Shown piece by piece: positions 43,860 to 53,567 of a stretch of 64,000 nucleotides of DNA. The stretch is from positions 186,001 through 250,000 of the forward strand of contig NZ_BOSE01000005.1 of NCBI RefSeq assembly GCF_018403185.1, in the 5' to 3' direction. The notes below the pieces were generated by a model. That model was not told the origin of the DNA. It did no database searches and saw only the letters and a program-made list of their open reading frames with translations. How positions within the stretch are numbered: the stretch's first letter is position 1; each line of letters opens with the position of its first letter. Made by a program: the position numbers and the translations under genes. Source of the stretch: Paenibacillus montaniterrae. Its GTDB lineage: Bacteria; Bacillota; Bacilli; Paenibacillales; Paenibacillaceae.

Positions 43860-46800
43860 ATGGTATCAATAGCTTATCGAAAACTGCCCTTACTTCTAGC
43901 TGCTGCTGTATTGATTTCATGCTTTACTGTAATTGGCCCGAAAACAGCGAATGCTGCACCTAGCGAGCCCTACCACTGGCAAAATGTTGTGACCAATGGC
44001 GGCGGCGGCTTTATACCCGGCATTATTTTTAATCAGAGTGAACAAGATTTAATTTATGCAAGAACAGATATCGGCGGTGCTTACCGCTGGAATCCTTCTG
44101 ATGAAACCTGGATTCCGCTGCTCGATTTTGTCGGCTGGGACGATTGGGGCAAAACTGGAGTTGATGCGCTGGCAACTGACCCTGTTGATCCGGATCGCTT
44201 ATATCTCGCAGTAGGAACCTATACGAACAGCTGGGACCCGAATAATGGTTATATTTTACGCTCTACGGACCGCGGCGAAACCTTCCAGGAAACGGAGCTT
44301 CCTTTCAAGGTAGGAGGCAATATGCCTGGCCGCTCGATGGGCGAACGCTTGCAAATCGATCCGAATGACAACTCCATCCTCTTCTTCGGTGCCCGCAGCG
44401 GCAACGGCTTGTGGAAGAGTACAGATTATGGCGCGACCTGGTCCAAGGTAACGAGCTTCCCGAACGCTGGAACTTATGTACAGGACCCTTCCAATGAATA
44501 TCAAAGCGACATTATGGGCTTGGCATGGATCACATTTGACCCGACTACAGGCTCGCCTGGCAATGCGACACAAACGATTTATGTCGGCGTTGCTGATTTG
44601 GCTGAAAGCGTTTACCGCAGTACAGACGGCGGTGCAACCTGGCAGGCTGTTCCTGGACAGCCGACTGGATATTTGCCTCATCATGGCGAGCTGTCTGCTA
44701 CTGGTGAGCTGTACATTACCTACAGCGATGGCATCGGCCCTTACGATGGTACAAAAGGCGAGGTATGGAAGCTGAATACGCAAACAGGCGTATGGACGAA
44801 TATTAGCCCTGTGCCTGACAACGACAATTATTTCGGCTACGGCGGTCTCGCTGTCGACAAACAGCAGCCGAATACGATCATGGTTGCTTCCCTCAATTCA
44901 TGGTGGCCGGATGCGATTATTTTCCGCAGTACAGATGGCGGCGCAACTTGGACGCGCATTTGGGATTGGGAAGGCTATCCGAATCGCAGCCTTCGTTACA
45001 CCCATGACATTTCAGCTGCACCATGGCTTGATTTCGAGCAAAATCCGCAACCGCCAGAAATAACGCCTAAGCTGGGCTGGATGATTGGCGACCTGGAAAT
45101 CGACCCATTTGATTCCAACCGTATGATGTATGGCACGGGCGCTACGATCTATGGCACCAAAAATTTAACTGCATGGGACAGCAATCAAAAAATTAAGCTT
45201 GAGGTTATGGCGCAAGGCATTGAAGAAACAGCTGTGCAGGATTTGGTAAGCCCGCCTGCTGGTCCTCCTCTCGTCAGTGCCATGTATGATGTAACAGGCT
45301 TCAGACATGACAATTTGCTTGCCCCACCTGCAAAAATGATGACGAATCCGAACAGCTCGCTAAGCCTTGATTACGCCGAGCTAAGCCCGAACTTCTTTGC
45401 GAGAGTCGGCACGGCGGACTACGCGGCTGATCCTAATGCCAAATCGATAGGCTTCTCCTATGATGGCGCAGCGAACTGGAATAAAGCAAACAGCGAGCCT
45501 GCCGGCACGAAAGGCGGCGGAAATGTCGCTGTCTCTGCCGATGGCAATGCGGTTGTATGGAGCACGCAGGATGTAGGCGTCTACTACTCGCATTCAGGCG
45601 GCAATAGCTGGACGAAGAGCACGGGCGTGCCTGATGGTGCGGAGGTCCGTTCCGACCGTGTTAATCCTGACAAGTTTTACGCCTCGATTGGCGGCAATTT
45701 CTATGTAAGCACGAATGGCGGAGCAAGCTTTACGCAAACAGCAGCAGCTGGCCTGCCGACGGAAGGATCGCTTAATTTCAAAGCGATGCCTGGTCGTGAA
45801 GGTGATATTTGGCTGGCTGGCGGCAGCGATACTGGCGCATATGGCTTATGGCATTCTACAGACTCAGGCCAAAGCTTTACGAAGCTGGCCAATGTTCAGG
45901 AGGCTGACACGATTGGCTTTGGTAAAGCAGCGCCTGGCAAAGACTATATGGCGTTGTATGTAACGGCGAAAATTGACAATGTGCGCGGCATTTACCGCTC
46001 TGATGATGCAGGCGCCACTTGGGTTAGAATTAATGACGACCAGCATCAATACGGTGTTCCAAATGCAACGATTACAGGCGATCCACGAATTTACGGCAGA
46101 GTTTATCTTGGAACAAACGGACGCGGCATTTTGTTTGCTGATCCAGTAAATGGTCCTGGAACTCCTGGCGGTCCTGATCCAGTCGAATCATCGACAATCA
46201 GCCCGAGCACAGCCAACTTTGACAAAAAGCTCGAGCTGCAAGCCGATCTTGCCGTTGCTCTCACTTTGAACGGCAATACATTGTCAGGCATCAGCAATGG
46301 CAGCTATACGCTCGTACCTGGAACAGACTACACCGTTAGCGGGACATCAGTTACGATATCGAAAAATTATTTGGCCAGCTTGCCGCTGGGCAGTGCTGCT
46401 TTAGCGTTCCACTTTAGCGCAGGTTCATCTCCTGTACTGAGCCTGACGATTCAGGATTCAACAACACCTGAGCCGGGCGAGCCAGGCGAGCTTAAGGTGG
46501 AAATGTATAACGGCGGCTTAAGCTCATCGACCGTTTCCATTAACCCTCGCATTCGACTTACGAATACGGGAAGCAGCGCAGTCGCACTGACAGATGTCAG
46601 CCTGCGCTACTACTTTACAGCTGATGGAGCGCAGCAGCAAAACTTCTACTGCGATTGGTCGCATGTCGGCAGCGCCAATGTACAGGGCAGCTTTCATACG
46701 TTGGCGACAAGCAAGCCGAATGCCGACTCTTATTTGAATATCAGCTTTACGAGTGCTGCTGGCTCTCTTGCTCCTGGTCAAAGCATCGAGCTGCAAACGC

Positions 46801-46937
46801 GCTTTTCCAAAAATGACTGGTCCAACTACAGCCAAAGCAATGACTACTCGTTCCATCCTTCGGCTACATCGTACGTTGAATTCAATAAGCTGACAGCGTA
46901 TATCAACGGCGAGCTGCAATGGGGAATTGAGCCTTAA
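43860..46937 (+). CDS. Secreted GH74 xyloglucanase with X2 and CBM3 modules
   Basis: A 1025-residue secreted enzyme. The signal peptide ends near ANA (residue 32). The GH74 two-propeller domain covers about 35-760 with the signature YARTDIGGAYRW (Asp70, a catalytic acid) and YDVTGFRHD (Asp477, the other catalytic position). An X2 Ig-like module covers about 775-865 (TISPSTANFDKKL; VALTLNG). A C-terminal CBM3 covers about 880-1025 (LKVEMYNGG, YYFTADG, CDWSHVGS) and binds cellulose. The protein cuts the xyloglucan backbone outside the cell while docked on plant wall cellulose. GGAGG precedes the ATG. Terminator follows. Confidence 0.92.
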   Translation: MVSIAYRKLPLLLAAAVLISCFTVIGPKTANAAPSEPYHWQNVVTNGGGGFIPGIIFNQSEQDLIYARTDIGGAYRWNPSDETWIPLLDFVGWDDWGKTGVDALATDPVDPDRLYLAVGTYTNSWDPNNGYILRSTDRGETFQETELPFKVGGNMPGRSMGERLQIDPNDNSILFFGARSGNGLWKSTDYGATWSKVTSFPNAGTYVQDPSNEYQSDIMGLAWITFDPTTGSPGNATQTIYVGVADLAESVYRSTDGGATWQAVPGQPTGYLPHHGELSATGELYITYSDGIGPYDGTKGEVWKLNTQTGVWTNISPVPDNDNYFGYGGLAVDKQQPNTIMVASLNSWWPDAIIFRSTDGGATWTRIWDWEGYPNRSLRYTHDISAAPWLDFEQNPQPPEITPKLGWMIGDLEIDPFDSNRMMYGTGATIYGTKNLTAWDSNQKIKLEVMAQGIEETAVQDLVSPPAGPPLVSAMYDVTGFRHDNLLAPPAKMMTNPNSSLSLDYAELSPNFFARVGTADYAADPNAKSIGFSYDGAANWNKANSEPAGTKGGGNVAVSADGNAVVWSTQDVGVYYSHSGGNSWTKSTGVPDGAEVRSDRVNPDKFYASIGGNFYVSTNGGASFTQTAAAGLPTEGSLNFKAMPGREGDIWLAGGSDTGAYGLWHSTDSGQSFTKLANVQEADTIGFGKAAPGKDYMALYVTAKIDNVRGIYRSDDAGATWVRINDDQHQYGVPNATITGDPRIYGRVYLGTNGRGILFADPVNGPGTPGGPDPVESSTISPSTANFDKKLELQADLAVALTLNGNTLSGISNGSYTLVPGTDYTVSGTSVTISKNYLASLPLGSAALAFHFSAGSSPVLSLTIQDSTTPEPGEPGELKVEMYNGGLSSSTVSINPRIRLTNTGSSAVALTDVSLRYYFTADGAQQQNFYCDWSHVGSANVQGSFHTLATSKPNADSYLNISFTSAAGSLAPGQSIELQTRFSKNDWSNYSQSNDYSFHPSATSYVEFNKLTAYINGELQWGIEP

Positions 46938-46993
46938 TCTCAGTTAAAATTAACGTTCAAACACACACTTAAAGGAACAGCGCATACGAACTT

Positions 46994-47037
46994 CGGCTTC
47001 CATTTCTATTTTATGTAGAGATGGAAGCCGTTTTTTT
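46994..47037 (+). terminator. Rho-independent terminator of the GH74 gene
   Basis: CGGCTTCCATTTCT (46994-47007) pairs with AGAGATGGAAGCCG (47017-47030), with a T7 run. Confidence 0.9.
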
Positions 47038-47065
47038 ATATCCATGCTCACATTTTTTGAAATTT

Positions 47066-47084
47066 GATATTGATTATCATTTTC
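47066..47084 (+). promoter_or_regulatory. Candidate Fur box
   Basis: GATATTGATTATCATTTTC matches the classic 19-bp Fur box at 17 positions. Within it TGATATTGATTATCA matches the 7-1-7 Fur motif with a single mismatch. It covers the -35/spacer area of the MarR/nitroreductase operon. Confidence 0.65.
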
Positions 47085-47100
47085 GTATATGATAAAACTA

Positions 47101-47118
47101 TTGTTAACTAGTTAACAA
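47101..47118 (+). promoter_or_regulatory. Perfect palindrome, candidate MarR operator
   Basis: TTGTTAACTAGTTAACAA is a perfect 18-bp dyad between the promoter and the MarR start codon, the usual place for MarR autoregulation. Confidence 0.6.
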
Positions 47119-47137
47119 TTTTGAATGAGGTGTTCTA

Positions 47138-47641
47138 ATGGATAAATCAGCCCTACTGCATCAGCTTTATACCCAATATTTACATGTCATGCATATGTCA
47201 GAGCGGGCTGCCGAGCTAGTGCCGCAAATCTTAAAGCAAAGATTCAGCAATACAGAACTTCCTTCCCTTCCCGTTAATTTGACCGCGATTCATGTGATCG
47301 ATTGTATCGGACGCCATAAATCGGTCAATGGCACGACATTAGCCGCTCATATGCGGTTGTCCAAAGCGGCAATTTCGAAAATGGGCAGCCGGCTTATGAA
47401 TGCCGGGCTCGTTACGCGCAGTCAATTGCCGCATAACAAGAAAGAATATTTCTACTCCCTTACCGAGCTAGGCGAGGAGCTTTATGTGCTGCATTCTCAG
47501 CTGCATCATGAAGAGGAGCAAAAATTTTTAAGCTTTTTAGAAGAATGGGAAATGGAAGAGCTAACTGTCATTATCCGCTTCCTCCAACGTTTTGGTGAAA
47601 CGCTGGAAGAAAGAATACGTGAAAGCGAGGAGCTAGCATGA
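47138..47641 (+). CDS. MarR family transcriptional regulator
   Basis: A 167-residue winged-helix regulator. The DNA-binding part (residues about 55-110) reads IHVIDCIGRHKSVNGTTLAA, MRLSKAAISKMGSRLMNAGL and NKKEYFYSLTELGEE. GAGGTG precedes the ATG. It overlaps the nitroreductase gene by 4 bases (ATGA), so the operon is self-regulated. The upstream dyad and Fur box suggest control by both a small molecule and iron. Confidence 0.88.
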   Translation: MDKSALLHQLYTQYLHVMHMSERAAELVPQILKQRFSNTELPSLPVNLTAIHVIDCIGRHKSVNGTTLAAHMRLSKAAISKMGSRLMNAGLVTRSQLPHNKKEYFYSLTELGEELYVLHSQLHHEEEQKFLSFLEEWEMEELTVIIRFLQRFGETLEERIRESEELA

Positions 47642-48210
47642 GTGTAAAGCAGCTCATTGAAAGCCGGAGAAGCATTCGTAAAGTAAAGGACGAGCAAGTT
47701 GAGGATGCTCTTGTGTATGAACTGCTCCAGCAAGCCGCCGGGCTATGCCCGCATCCTGAGCGATTGAAGTCTACCCGCTTCCTGTTGGCTACCGAATATG
47801 AAGCAAGAGCACGCCTAACGCGCAGCCTAACTAATATTTTCGCCTCTAGCAAGCTGGGCAAATGGCTGCCGGATAAGCTCTGGGAAACCGTCAACAAGCG
47901 ATTTATGGAAATTCCGGGACATTTGATTGTCATCACAAAGTCTGATGCGAATCCACAAAAGCAGGACGAAAATATTGCCGAAGCCTGCTATATGATGCAA
48001 ACACTGCAGCTGCTTGCCTGGGAACGCGGCATAGGGATGCTTTGGGACTCGGAGGATATGCTCTATGTTCCGCAATTTCTAGAGGCGCTTTCGCTTGCGC
48101 CCGATGAACAAATGCTGGGCATTATTCATTACGGCTATATCGCCAAAATCCCGCGGCCGCGCAAGCGCACTGAGGCTGCCAAACGGCTTACTACTTACCC
48201 AAGTCTATAG
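47638..48210 (+). CDS. Nitroreductase family protein
   Basis: A 190-residue FMN-dependent nitroreductase-like protein: the N-terminal LIESRRSIRKVKDEQVEDAL is the usual FMN-binding RRSxRxF start, then LQQAAGLCPHPE and a C-terminal GIGMLWDSEDM. It is coupled to the MarR gene. Members reduce quinones, nitroaromatics or flavins with NAD(P)H, or in some cases help release iron from complexes. Given the Fur box, a link to iron or oxidative metabolism is inferred. Confidence 0.8.
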   Translation: MSVKQLIESRRSIRKVKDEQVEDALVYELLQQAAGLCPHPERLKSTRFLLATEYEARARLTRSLTNIFASSKLGKWLPDKLWETVNKRFMEIPGHLIVITKSDANPQKQDENIAEACYMMQTLQLLAWERGIGMLWDSEDMLYVPQFLEALSLAPDEQMLGIIHYGYIAKIPRPRKRTEAAKRLTTYPSL

Positions 48211-48214
48211 GGAT

Positions 48215-48384
48215 GTTTAAAAAGCACGACTTTGATGACGATGCGATTGCTTCGTAGTGGATTCGACGGCGAATATGTCACGCTACCGAAGGCTCCGGTG
48301 CTCACGTAGCAAGTGCCTACGCTGCGCTCCTCGCCTTCTAGTATCGTGCCATCTTCTTGGTCCTGAAAGCCCAGCTTTTTAAAC
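48215..48384 (+). repeat. 167-bp repeat family, copy C (type II arms)
   Basis: GTTTAAAAAGC at the left and GCTTTTTAAAC at the right. Arms TGTCACGCTACCGAAGG and CCTTCTAGTATCGTGCCA. It separates the two nitroreductase genes, and its right end is 26 bases before the next start codon. Confidence 0.85.
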
Positions 48385-48410
48385 TCTCTAAAAAAAAAGG
48401 AGGAAATGCG

Positions 48411-48890
48411 ATGTCATCTGTTATCTCACAACCGCTTGTCGTGGAGGAATGGGCACAACGCCCTGTTGATCAACAGGAAGTGCTTGCAATACTGGAATCA
48501 GCTGTCTGGGCTCCAAATGACGGGCTGCGTGAACCGTGGCGCTTCATTTATGTAGATGGAGAGCATGCTGCAGCATTGTGGCCAGAGCATCCTGCTGCCC
48601 CTGCGCATTTAATTGTCGTTGCTATGCTGAGCGAAGCGTCTCACAAGCAGCTCGAGGATCTATGCGCTGTATACGGATTGATTCAAAATATTCATTTGCT
48701 GGCCTGGGAGCGTCAGCTCAGTGTGCGCACGTCAAATGCTGCGTGGATCTACTCTTCCGCGGTTCGCGAGCAGTTCAAACTTAAAGAGCGGGAACGAATC
48801 GCTGCTGTGCTGGACTTGGGATACGCAGCACGCTATACGACTAAGCAAGCGAACCATGATCCTGTCCCGCTGCAAATTGGCACCTATTAA
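48411..48890 (+). CDS. Second nitroreductase-like protein, short
   Basis: A 159-residue nitroreductase-like protein with QQEVLAILESAVWAPNDGLR and PWRFIYVDGEH at the N-terminus. It is shorter than usual. An open frame extends back into the repeat to 48357, but the AGGAGG seven bases before 48411 shows the real start. It may be read from the MarR promoter or from a promoter near the repeat. Confidence 0.75.
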   Translation: MSSVISQPLVVEEWAQRPVDQQEVLAILESAVWAPNDGLREPWRFIYVDGEHAAALWPEHPAAPAHLIVVAMLSEASHKQLEDLCAVYGLIQNIHLLAWERQLSVRTSNAAWIYSSAVREQFKLKERERIAAVLDLGYAARYTTKQANHDPVPLQIGTY

Positions 48891-49130
48891 CATGAAACAG
48901 ATTGTGGATAGCCGCGTACTAATGAATTCAACGCCAACTTGAAAATTGATCATACCGTTTGGTCCTATGCCAACGAAAAGGTTTCGTTGCAAATTTATTT
49001 GAAATAGCACTGCCTTTGCGAAAACCTATATTTTCAATAGTAAAATCCATAGTTTGTGAGGTTTTTATTTACTTTAAGCTGCGATAAGATGTGCAGATAA
49101 ACGACTCAGACCAAGAAAGGAAGATCGTCA

Positions 49131-50828
49131 ATGACTGACCTATTATCGCAGCCTGATGAAAAGCGAAAAGGCTTTTATATTTTATTTGAGGCTATGCTCG
49201 AGGCATCCTCGCGAGCCGATGGAAAATTTGTACAGGATATTTACTTGGAAGGACGTCTCGCCGATCAAGCCAAATATACGGGCGGGATCGACGACGATAG
49301 CATGCTCGAGCTGCTGAAAAGCTGTGAAGGCTTTCGCCGCTTGGTGCATAGCATCGGCGTATCGGTTCGCTCACTGGAAGGAAGTCAAAGCGAGGTTCGC
49401 TTTACTCTGGAAAATTGGGGAAAAACAAGCAAGTATGAATCAGGCTCCCGTATTAGTGCAATATGCCCCGCCGATGGGTCAGAGGTTGTAATGAAGCTTA
49501 GCGACTACAGCTGGACCTCAGAGGATGATGTGCTCGGGAAATTCACCTTTGAATTTGAGCAGGCAGGAGCGCTCGCGATTGCAAATGTCGTTTTTTATTT
49601 GCACGACGGCTACGACGCGCCTGAGCTTATAGCCGATGAACCGGTTGCTTTCGACTCCGATGCTTATCGCAGCATGATTAGCCGTTCCCTGCTGCATAAA
49701 GGCAACAATTATCGCTTGAAGAAAGCGATTGAAAAAGCAAAGCAAGGCGAGGATGTTACGATCGCCTACATCGGCGGCTCCATTACGCAAGGTGCAGGCG
49801 CCAAGCCGATCCACAGCGCCTGCTATGCGTACCAATCCTATCTCAGCTTCAAAAAGCTGTTTGCTAAAAACGGCGGCGAGCATATTCATTTCGTCAAGGC
49901 AGGGGTTGGCGGCACTCCCTCGGAGCTCGGCATGATTCGCTATGAGCGCGATGTGCTTAAAGACGGCGCTGTCTGGCCGGATATCGTCATTGTAGAATTT
50001 GCCGTTAATGACGCCGATGATGAAACTCGGGGCAAATGCTATGAGAGCCTCGTGCTGAAGGCGCTTGCCGCTGAAAATGAGCCCGCTGTTATTTTACTGT
50101 TCAGCGTATTTATTAACGATTGGAATTTGCAGGACAGACTTGCTCCAGTAGGCTTGCACTACGATCTTCCGATGGTGAGCGTCAAGGATGCGGTCGTTCC
50201 GCAATTCCACTTAAGCAAGGAAGCCGGTCATGTTGTAACGAAGCGGCAATATTTTTACGACAGCTATCATCCAACCAACATCGGCCATACCATTATGGCG
50301 GACTGTCTCGGCTGGTTGTTTGCCGAGGCAGAGTATTCCGAGCTGCATGAGCGAGATATCGACTTGAGCAAGCCGCCGATCATCGGAAACGACTTTGCCC
50401 ATGTCCGCTTGCTGGACCGCTCAACGAATACAGCGATAGCCGAAATAGCCAAAGGCGCCTTTCATGAAACGGATACGGATTTGCAAATGGTTGAAATGAA
50501 TGATCAGCCGTTCGCTACTGCCCAATTTCCTCATAACTGGATGCATACGGCTGAAGCGGGAAATGAAAGCTTCAAGCTAAAGCTGAAGAGCAGAAGTCTG
50601 CTGCTCGTCTACAAGGACAGCGGCAGCAATGATTTTGGCCGTGCAGACATTTTCGTGGACGGCAAGCTTGTGCAAACGGCTGACCCGCGAATTATAAATT
50701 GGACGCACTGCCATGCCACCATTCTCTACAATGAACCGGAAGCGCGCGAGCATACGATCGAAATTCAAATGGCGCCAGGCGACGAGCATAAACGCTTTAC
50801 GATACTGGCCTTTGGATATGTGAGCTAA
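49131..50828 (+). CDS. SGNH/GDSL-type esterase with an N-terminal jelly-roll-like domain
   Basis: A 565-residue cytoplasmic esterase. SGNH blocks are visible: IAYIGGSITQG with the nucleophile Ser217, the oxyanion Gly in KAGVGGTPSELG, Asn near 293 in VEFAVNDAD, and the Asp377/His380 pair in DSYHPTNIGH. The first 190 residues and the C-terminal 150 residues look like beta-rich accessory domains. Enzymes of this type remove acetyl groups from plant oligosaccharides. It lies beside the GH31 and AraC genes, so it may serve xyloglucan or other acetylated sugars. AGGAAGAT precedes the ATG. Confidence 0.85.
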   Translation: MTDLLSQPDEKRKGFYILFEAMLEASSRADGKFVQDIYLEGRLADQAKYTGGIDDDSMLELLKSCEGFRRLVHSIGVSVRSLEGSQSEVRFTLENWGKTSKYESGSRISAICPADGSEVVMKLSDYSWTSEDDVLGKFTFEFEQAGALAIANVVFYLHDGYDAPELIADEPVAFDSDAYRSMISRSLLHKGNNYRLKKAIEKAKQGEDVTIAYIGGSITQGAGAKPIHSACYAYQSYLSFKKLFAKNGGEHIHFVKAGVGGTPSELGMIRYERDVLKDGAVWPDIVIVEFAVNDADDETRGKCYESLVLKALAAENEPAVILLFSVFINDWNLQDRLAPVGLHYDLPMVSVKDAVVPQFHLSKEAGHVVTKRQYFYDSYHPTNIGHTIMADCLGWLFAEAEYSELHERDIDLSKPPIIGNDFAHVRLLDRSTNTAIAEIAKGAFHETDTDLQMVEMNDQPFATAQFPHNWMHTAEAGNESFKLKLKSRSLLLVYKDSGSNDFGRADIFVDGKLVQTADPRIINWTHCHATILYNEPEAREHTIEIQMAPGDEHKRFTILAFGYVS

Positions 50829-51010
50829 TGCTCTTGCCTGAGCTATAGATAAACGCTGCACAACAGGCACAGAGGATTCTGAAAACGTTAAGGCGTGAAA
50901 ATTCGGCATAAGCTGCTCCCTTCAGAGTTGCATACACGCCCTAATTGATCCCTCTGTGCCTTAGCTTAACTTCTTGGATTTCTTCTTGAAGTTAGCATTC
51001 AACAAAATCT
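50829..51010. other. Intergenic region between convergent genes with an inverted repeat
   Basis: AGGCACAGAGG (50866-50876) and CCTCTGTGCCT (50950-50960) are exact complements, about 75 bases apart. A GGGCGTGT word lies inside on the minus strand. It may be a terminator-like structure or an element remnant. No gene was seen. Confidence 0.5.
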
Positions 51011-51880
51011 TTACTCATAATAAATGGCATCGTAAGGAAACTCCAGCTTTTTCAGACGATACTGCTGCGGCGTCATCGCCATATATTGGCGAAACACCTT
51101 GCCAAAGTAGCTGGGGCTGTCGAAGCCGCACTGCCGTCCGACCTCATAAATCGGCTCATCTGTCGTGCGCAGCTTGGCGATTGCCGCTTCAATTCGCCGC
51201 TCCCGCAAATAATCGAGCGGTGATCGTTGCTCCGACTTCTGAAATAGTCGGCATAAATAATGCTTGTTAATTCCGCAATGCTCGGCCAGCATGTCCAAGG
51301 TTATCGGCAAAGCATAGTTATCTCTCATATAGCGCTTCGCCTTCTCGATAATCGAGCTGGAGCTCACTGTAATTTCCTTGCTTCGTTCCCTGCTGCTTTG
51401 CACAAGTGCTAGCATCCATTGATAGACCGCCGCAGACAGGGCATATTTGTCGGTCACCTTTTGCTCATCAATCATCTGCAGCAGCTTCCAATAGCTTTGA
51501 ATTAACGCAGAGTCGCTGTCTCTTGTAATGATCGGCCCTTCCTGCTCGATTACGTAATCCCAGATCCGATTCGCTTCATCACCACGAATGTTAAGCCATA
51601 TAATTTCCCACGGCTCTTGCTGCGCGCTATAGTAATATCGATGACGGCTAGGAACCTTCACAAGAAATGCAGTGCCTTTCGGCAATGCAATCGTCTGGTT
51701 GTCAATGTCAATATAGCCGAGACCGCTAAGCGTGTACTGGAATATAACATGTCCGCAATCCGGGCGCTCATCGCCTGCAAAGCTGTAGTCTATGCTGTCA
51801 ATCCTCTGCCAGCCAATCGAATCCAGTGTCAATATTGTTTTATCCTCATTACGAAATGCATATGAAGCAACATTTTTCAT
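51011..51880 (-). CDS. AraC family transcriptional regulator
   Basis: A 289-residue cupin-plus-HTH regulator: the ligand pocket contains PDCGHVIFQYTLSGLGYIDI and the HTH pair ends FDSPSYFGKVFRQYMAMTPQ. The ATG at 51880 is preceded by GGGGAAAG; the longer frame is not needed. It is divergent from the GH31 gene, whose promoter it most likely controls. The inducing sugar is unknown. Confidence 0.88.
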   Translation of the reverse strand: MKNVASYAFRNEDKTILTLDSIGWQRIDSIDYSFAGDERPDCGHVIFQYTLSGLGYIDIDNQTIALPKGTAFLVKVPSRHRYYYSAQQEPWEIIWLNIRGDEANRIWDYVIEQEGPIITRDSDSALIQSYWKLLQMIDEQKVTDKYALSAAVYQWMLALVQSSRERSKEITVSSSSIIEKAKRYMRDNYALPITLDMLAEHCGINKHYLCRLFQKSEQRSPLDYLRERRIEAAIAKLRTTDEPIYEVGRQCGFDSPSYFGKVFRQYMAMTPQQYRLKKLEFPYDAIYYE

Positions 51881-51986
51881 TAGCTTTCCCCTTACAAAAG
51901 TCAATTTTGTTATATTATACGTCACAACATTTAGATTGTCTGCCTATTCGTGCAGCAGTAAGATGGTGTAAAAGGAGTGAGCTTAT

Positions 51987-53558
51987 ATGAAAACTACAAA
52001 TCAGTCTGACAATAACGCTGTGCCAACGATAAACAATGACTCAAAGCAGTTATTGCTGGAGCTGTTGCCTGAAGAATGCTGGTGGGGCGGACGAGCCGCG
52101 GATGGCAGAAGCATGCCTTATCATTTAGAGGAGTTCAGCGCGGATTTGGACCAAAACCATAAAAGCAATCAAGCTTGTCCACTGCTGCTGTCTAATAAAG
52201 GCAGATATATTTGGAGCGAGGAGCCCTTCCATTTTGAATTCAGTCAAGGAAAGCTTTCTGTTCAGGGCGTTGGGCAGCTGTTTCTCGGAGAGGGTCACGA
52301 GACATTAAAAGGCGCCTTTCAGCATGCAGCACATCGTTTCTTTCCGCCAGCTCCTGACATTCCCGAGCCGCTGCTGTTTACTGCTCCGCAGTACAATTTA
52401 TGGATCGAGCTGCTGTATGAGCCTACACAAGCGAAGGTTTTGCAGTATGCGAAAAGCGTGCTCGAGCATGGCATGCCTCCAGGTGTCATTATGATTGATG
52501 ATAACTGGCATGAGCCGTACGGCACTTGGAAATTTCATTCAGGCCGCTTTCCTGATCCAAAGCAAATGGTGAACGAATTGCATGAAATGGGCTTTAAAGT
52601 GATGCTTTGGGTTTGTCCCTTTATTACGGCCGATTCGCTTACCTTTCGCGAGCTCGAGCCGACAGGCATACTGTTAAAGGACCGCAGCGGCAATACTGCG
52701 ATCCGCAAATGGTGGAACGGCTACAGCGCTGTGCTGGATTGCACGAATCCGGCAGCCGTTGAATGGATTCAAGCGCAGCTTGATAAGCTGCAGCGAGAGT
52801 ATGGAATCGATGGCTTTAAGCTGGATGCAGGCGACGTAGATTTTTATGAATGCGATGATTTAAGCTACGTGCCGACAAGCCGCAGCGGACATTGCGAAGC
52901 ATGGGCGAAGGTTGGCTTAAAATACAGTCTGAATGAATATCGTGCTTGCTGGAAGCTGGCAGGCCAGCCGATTGCGCAACGATTAAAGGATAAGGCGCAT
53001 GAATGGGAGGGCAACGGACTTGATGCACTTATTCCCGATGGCCTTGCGCAAGGCTTGCTCGGCTATGCCTATATTTGCCCGGATATGATTGGCGGAGGAG
53101 AATACGGCAGCTTCACTACAGCAAAATTCGATGCTGAGCTGTTTGTACGCTCTGCCCAATGCTCGGCGCTGTTTCCGATGATGCAATTTTCCGCAGCGCC
53201 ATGGCGTCTGCTGGATGAAACAAATTTACAATATTGTATTGAAGCAGCAAAGCTGCATGCTGCATTTGGAGAAGAAATTTTGCAGCTTGCTATGCATGCC
53301 TCGCGCAGCGGCGAGCCGATTGTACGGCATATGGCTTATGAATTTGCCGAAGCTGGAATGGAACATGTTAAGGATCAATTTATGCTGGGCGACTCCTTGC
53401 TTGTCGCGCCTGTTATCGTCAAAGGAATGCGAGAACGCAACGTCGTATTCCCGGCCGGCACCTGGATTGGCGATGATGGCAGCGTAGTCGTAGGTCCAAC
53501 CACTAAGCAAATCGAAGTTCCGCTCAGCAGACTTCCTTATTTCCGCAAATCTGAATAA
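51987..53558 (+). CDS. Glycoside hydrolase family 31 enzyme
   Basis: A 523-residue cytoplasmic protein, shorter than secreted GH31 enzymes. The catalytic barrel holds GVIMIDDNWHEPYGTW, the nucleophile Asp in GFKLDAGD (about residue 280) and the conserved FGEEILQLAM and MLGDSLLVAPVI. The acid/base Asp is likely in the segment around LDALIPDGLAQG. GH31 includes alpha-glucosidases, alpha-xylosidases and others. With the GH74 xyloglucanase upstream, an alpha-xylosidase is possible but not shown. AGGAG precedes the ATG. Confidence 0.85.
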   Translation: MKTTNQSDNNAVPTINNDSKQLLLELLPEECWWGGRAADGRSMPYHLEEFSADLDQNHKSNQACPLLLSNKGRYIWSEEPFHFEFSQGKLSVQGVGQLFLGEGHETLKGAFQHAAHRFFPPAPDIPEPLLFTAPQYNLWIELLYEPTQAKVLQYAKSVLEHGMPPGVIMIDDNWHEPYGTWKFHSGRFPDPKQMVNELHEMGFKVMLWVCPFITADSLTFRELEPTGILLKDRSGNTAIRKWWNGYSAVLDCTNPAAVEWIQAQLDKLQREYGIDGFKLDAGDVDFYECDDLSYVPTSRSGHCEAWAKVGLKYSLNEYRACWKLAGQPIAQRLKDKAHEWEGNGLDALIPDGLAQGLLGYAYICPDMIGGGEYGSFTTAKFDAELFVRSAQCSALFPMMQFSAAPWRLLDETNLQYCIEAAKLHAAFGEEILQLAMHASRSGEPIVRHMAYEFAEAGMEHVKDQFMLGDSLLVAPVIVKGMRERNVVFPAGTWIGDDGSVVVGPTTKQIEVPLSRLPYFRKSE

Positions 53559-53567
53559 ATGAAAAAA

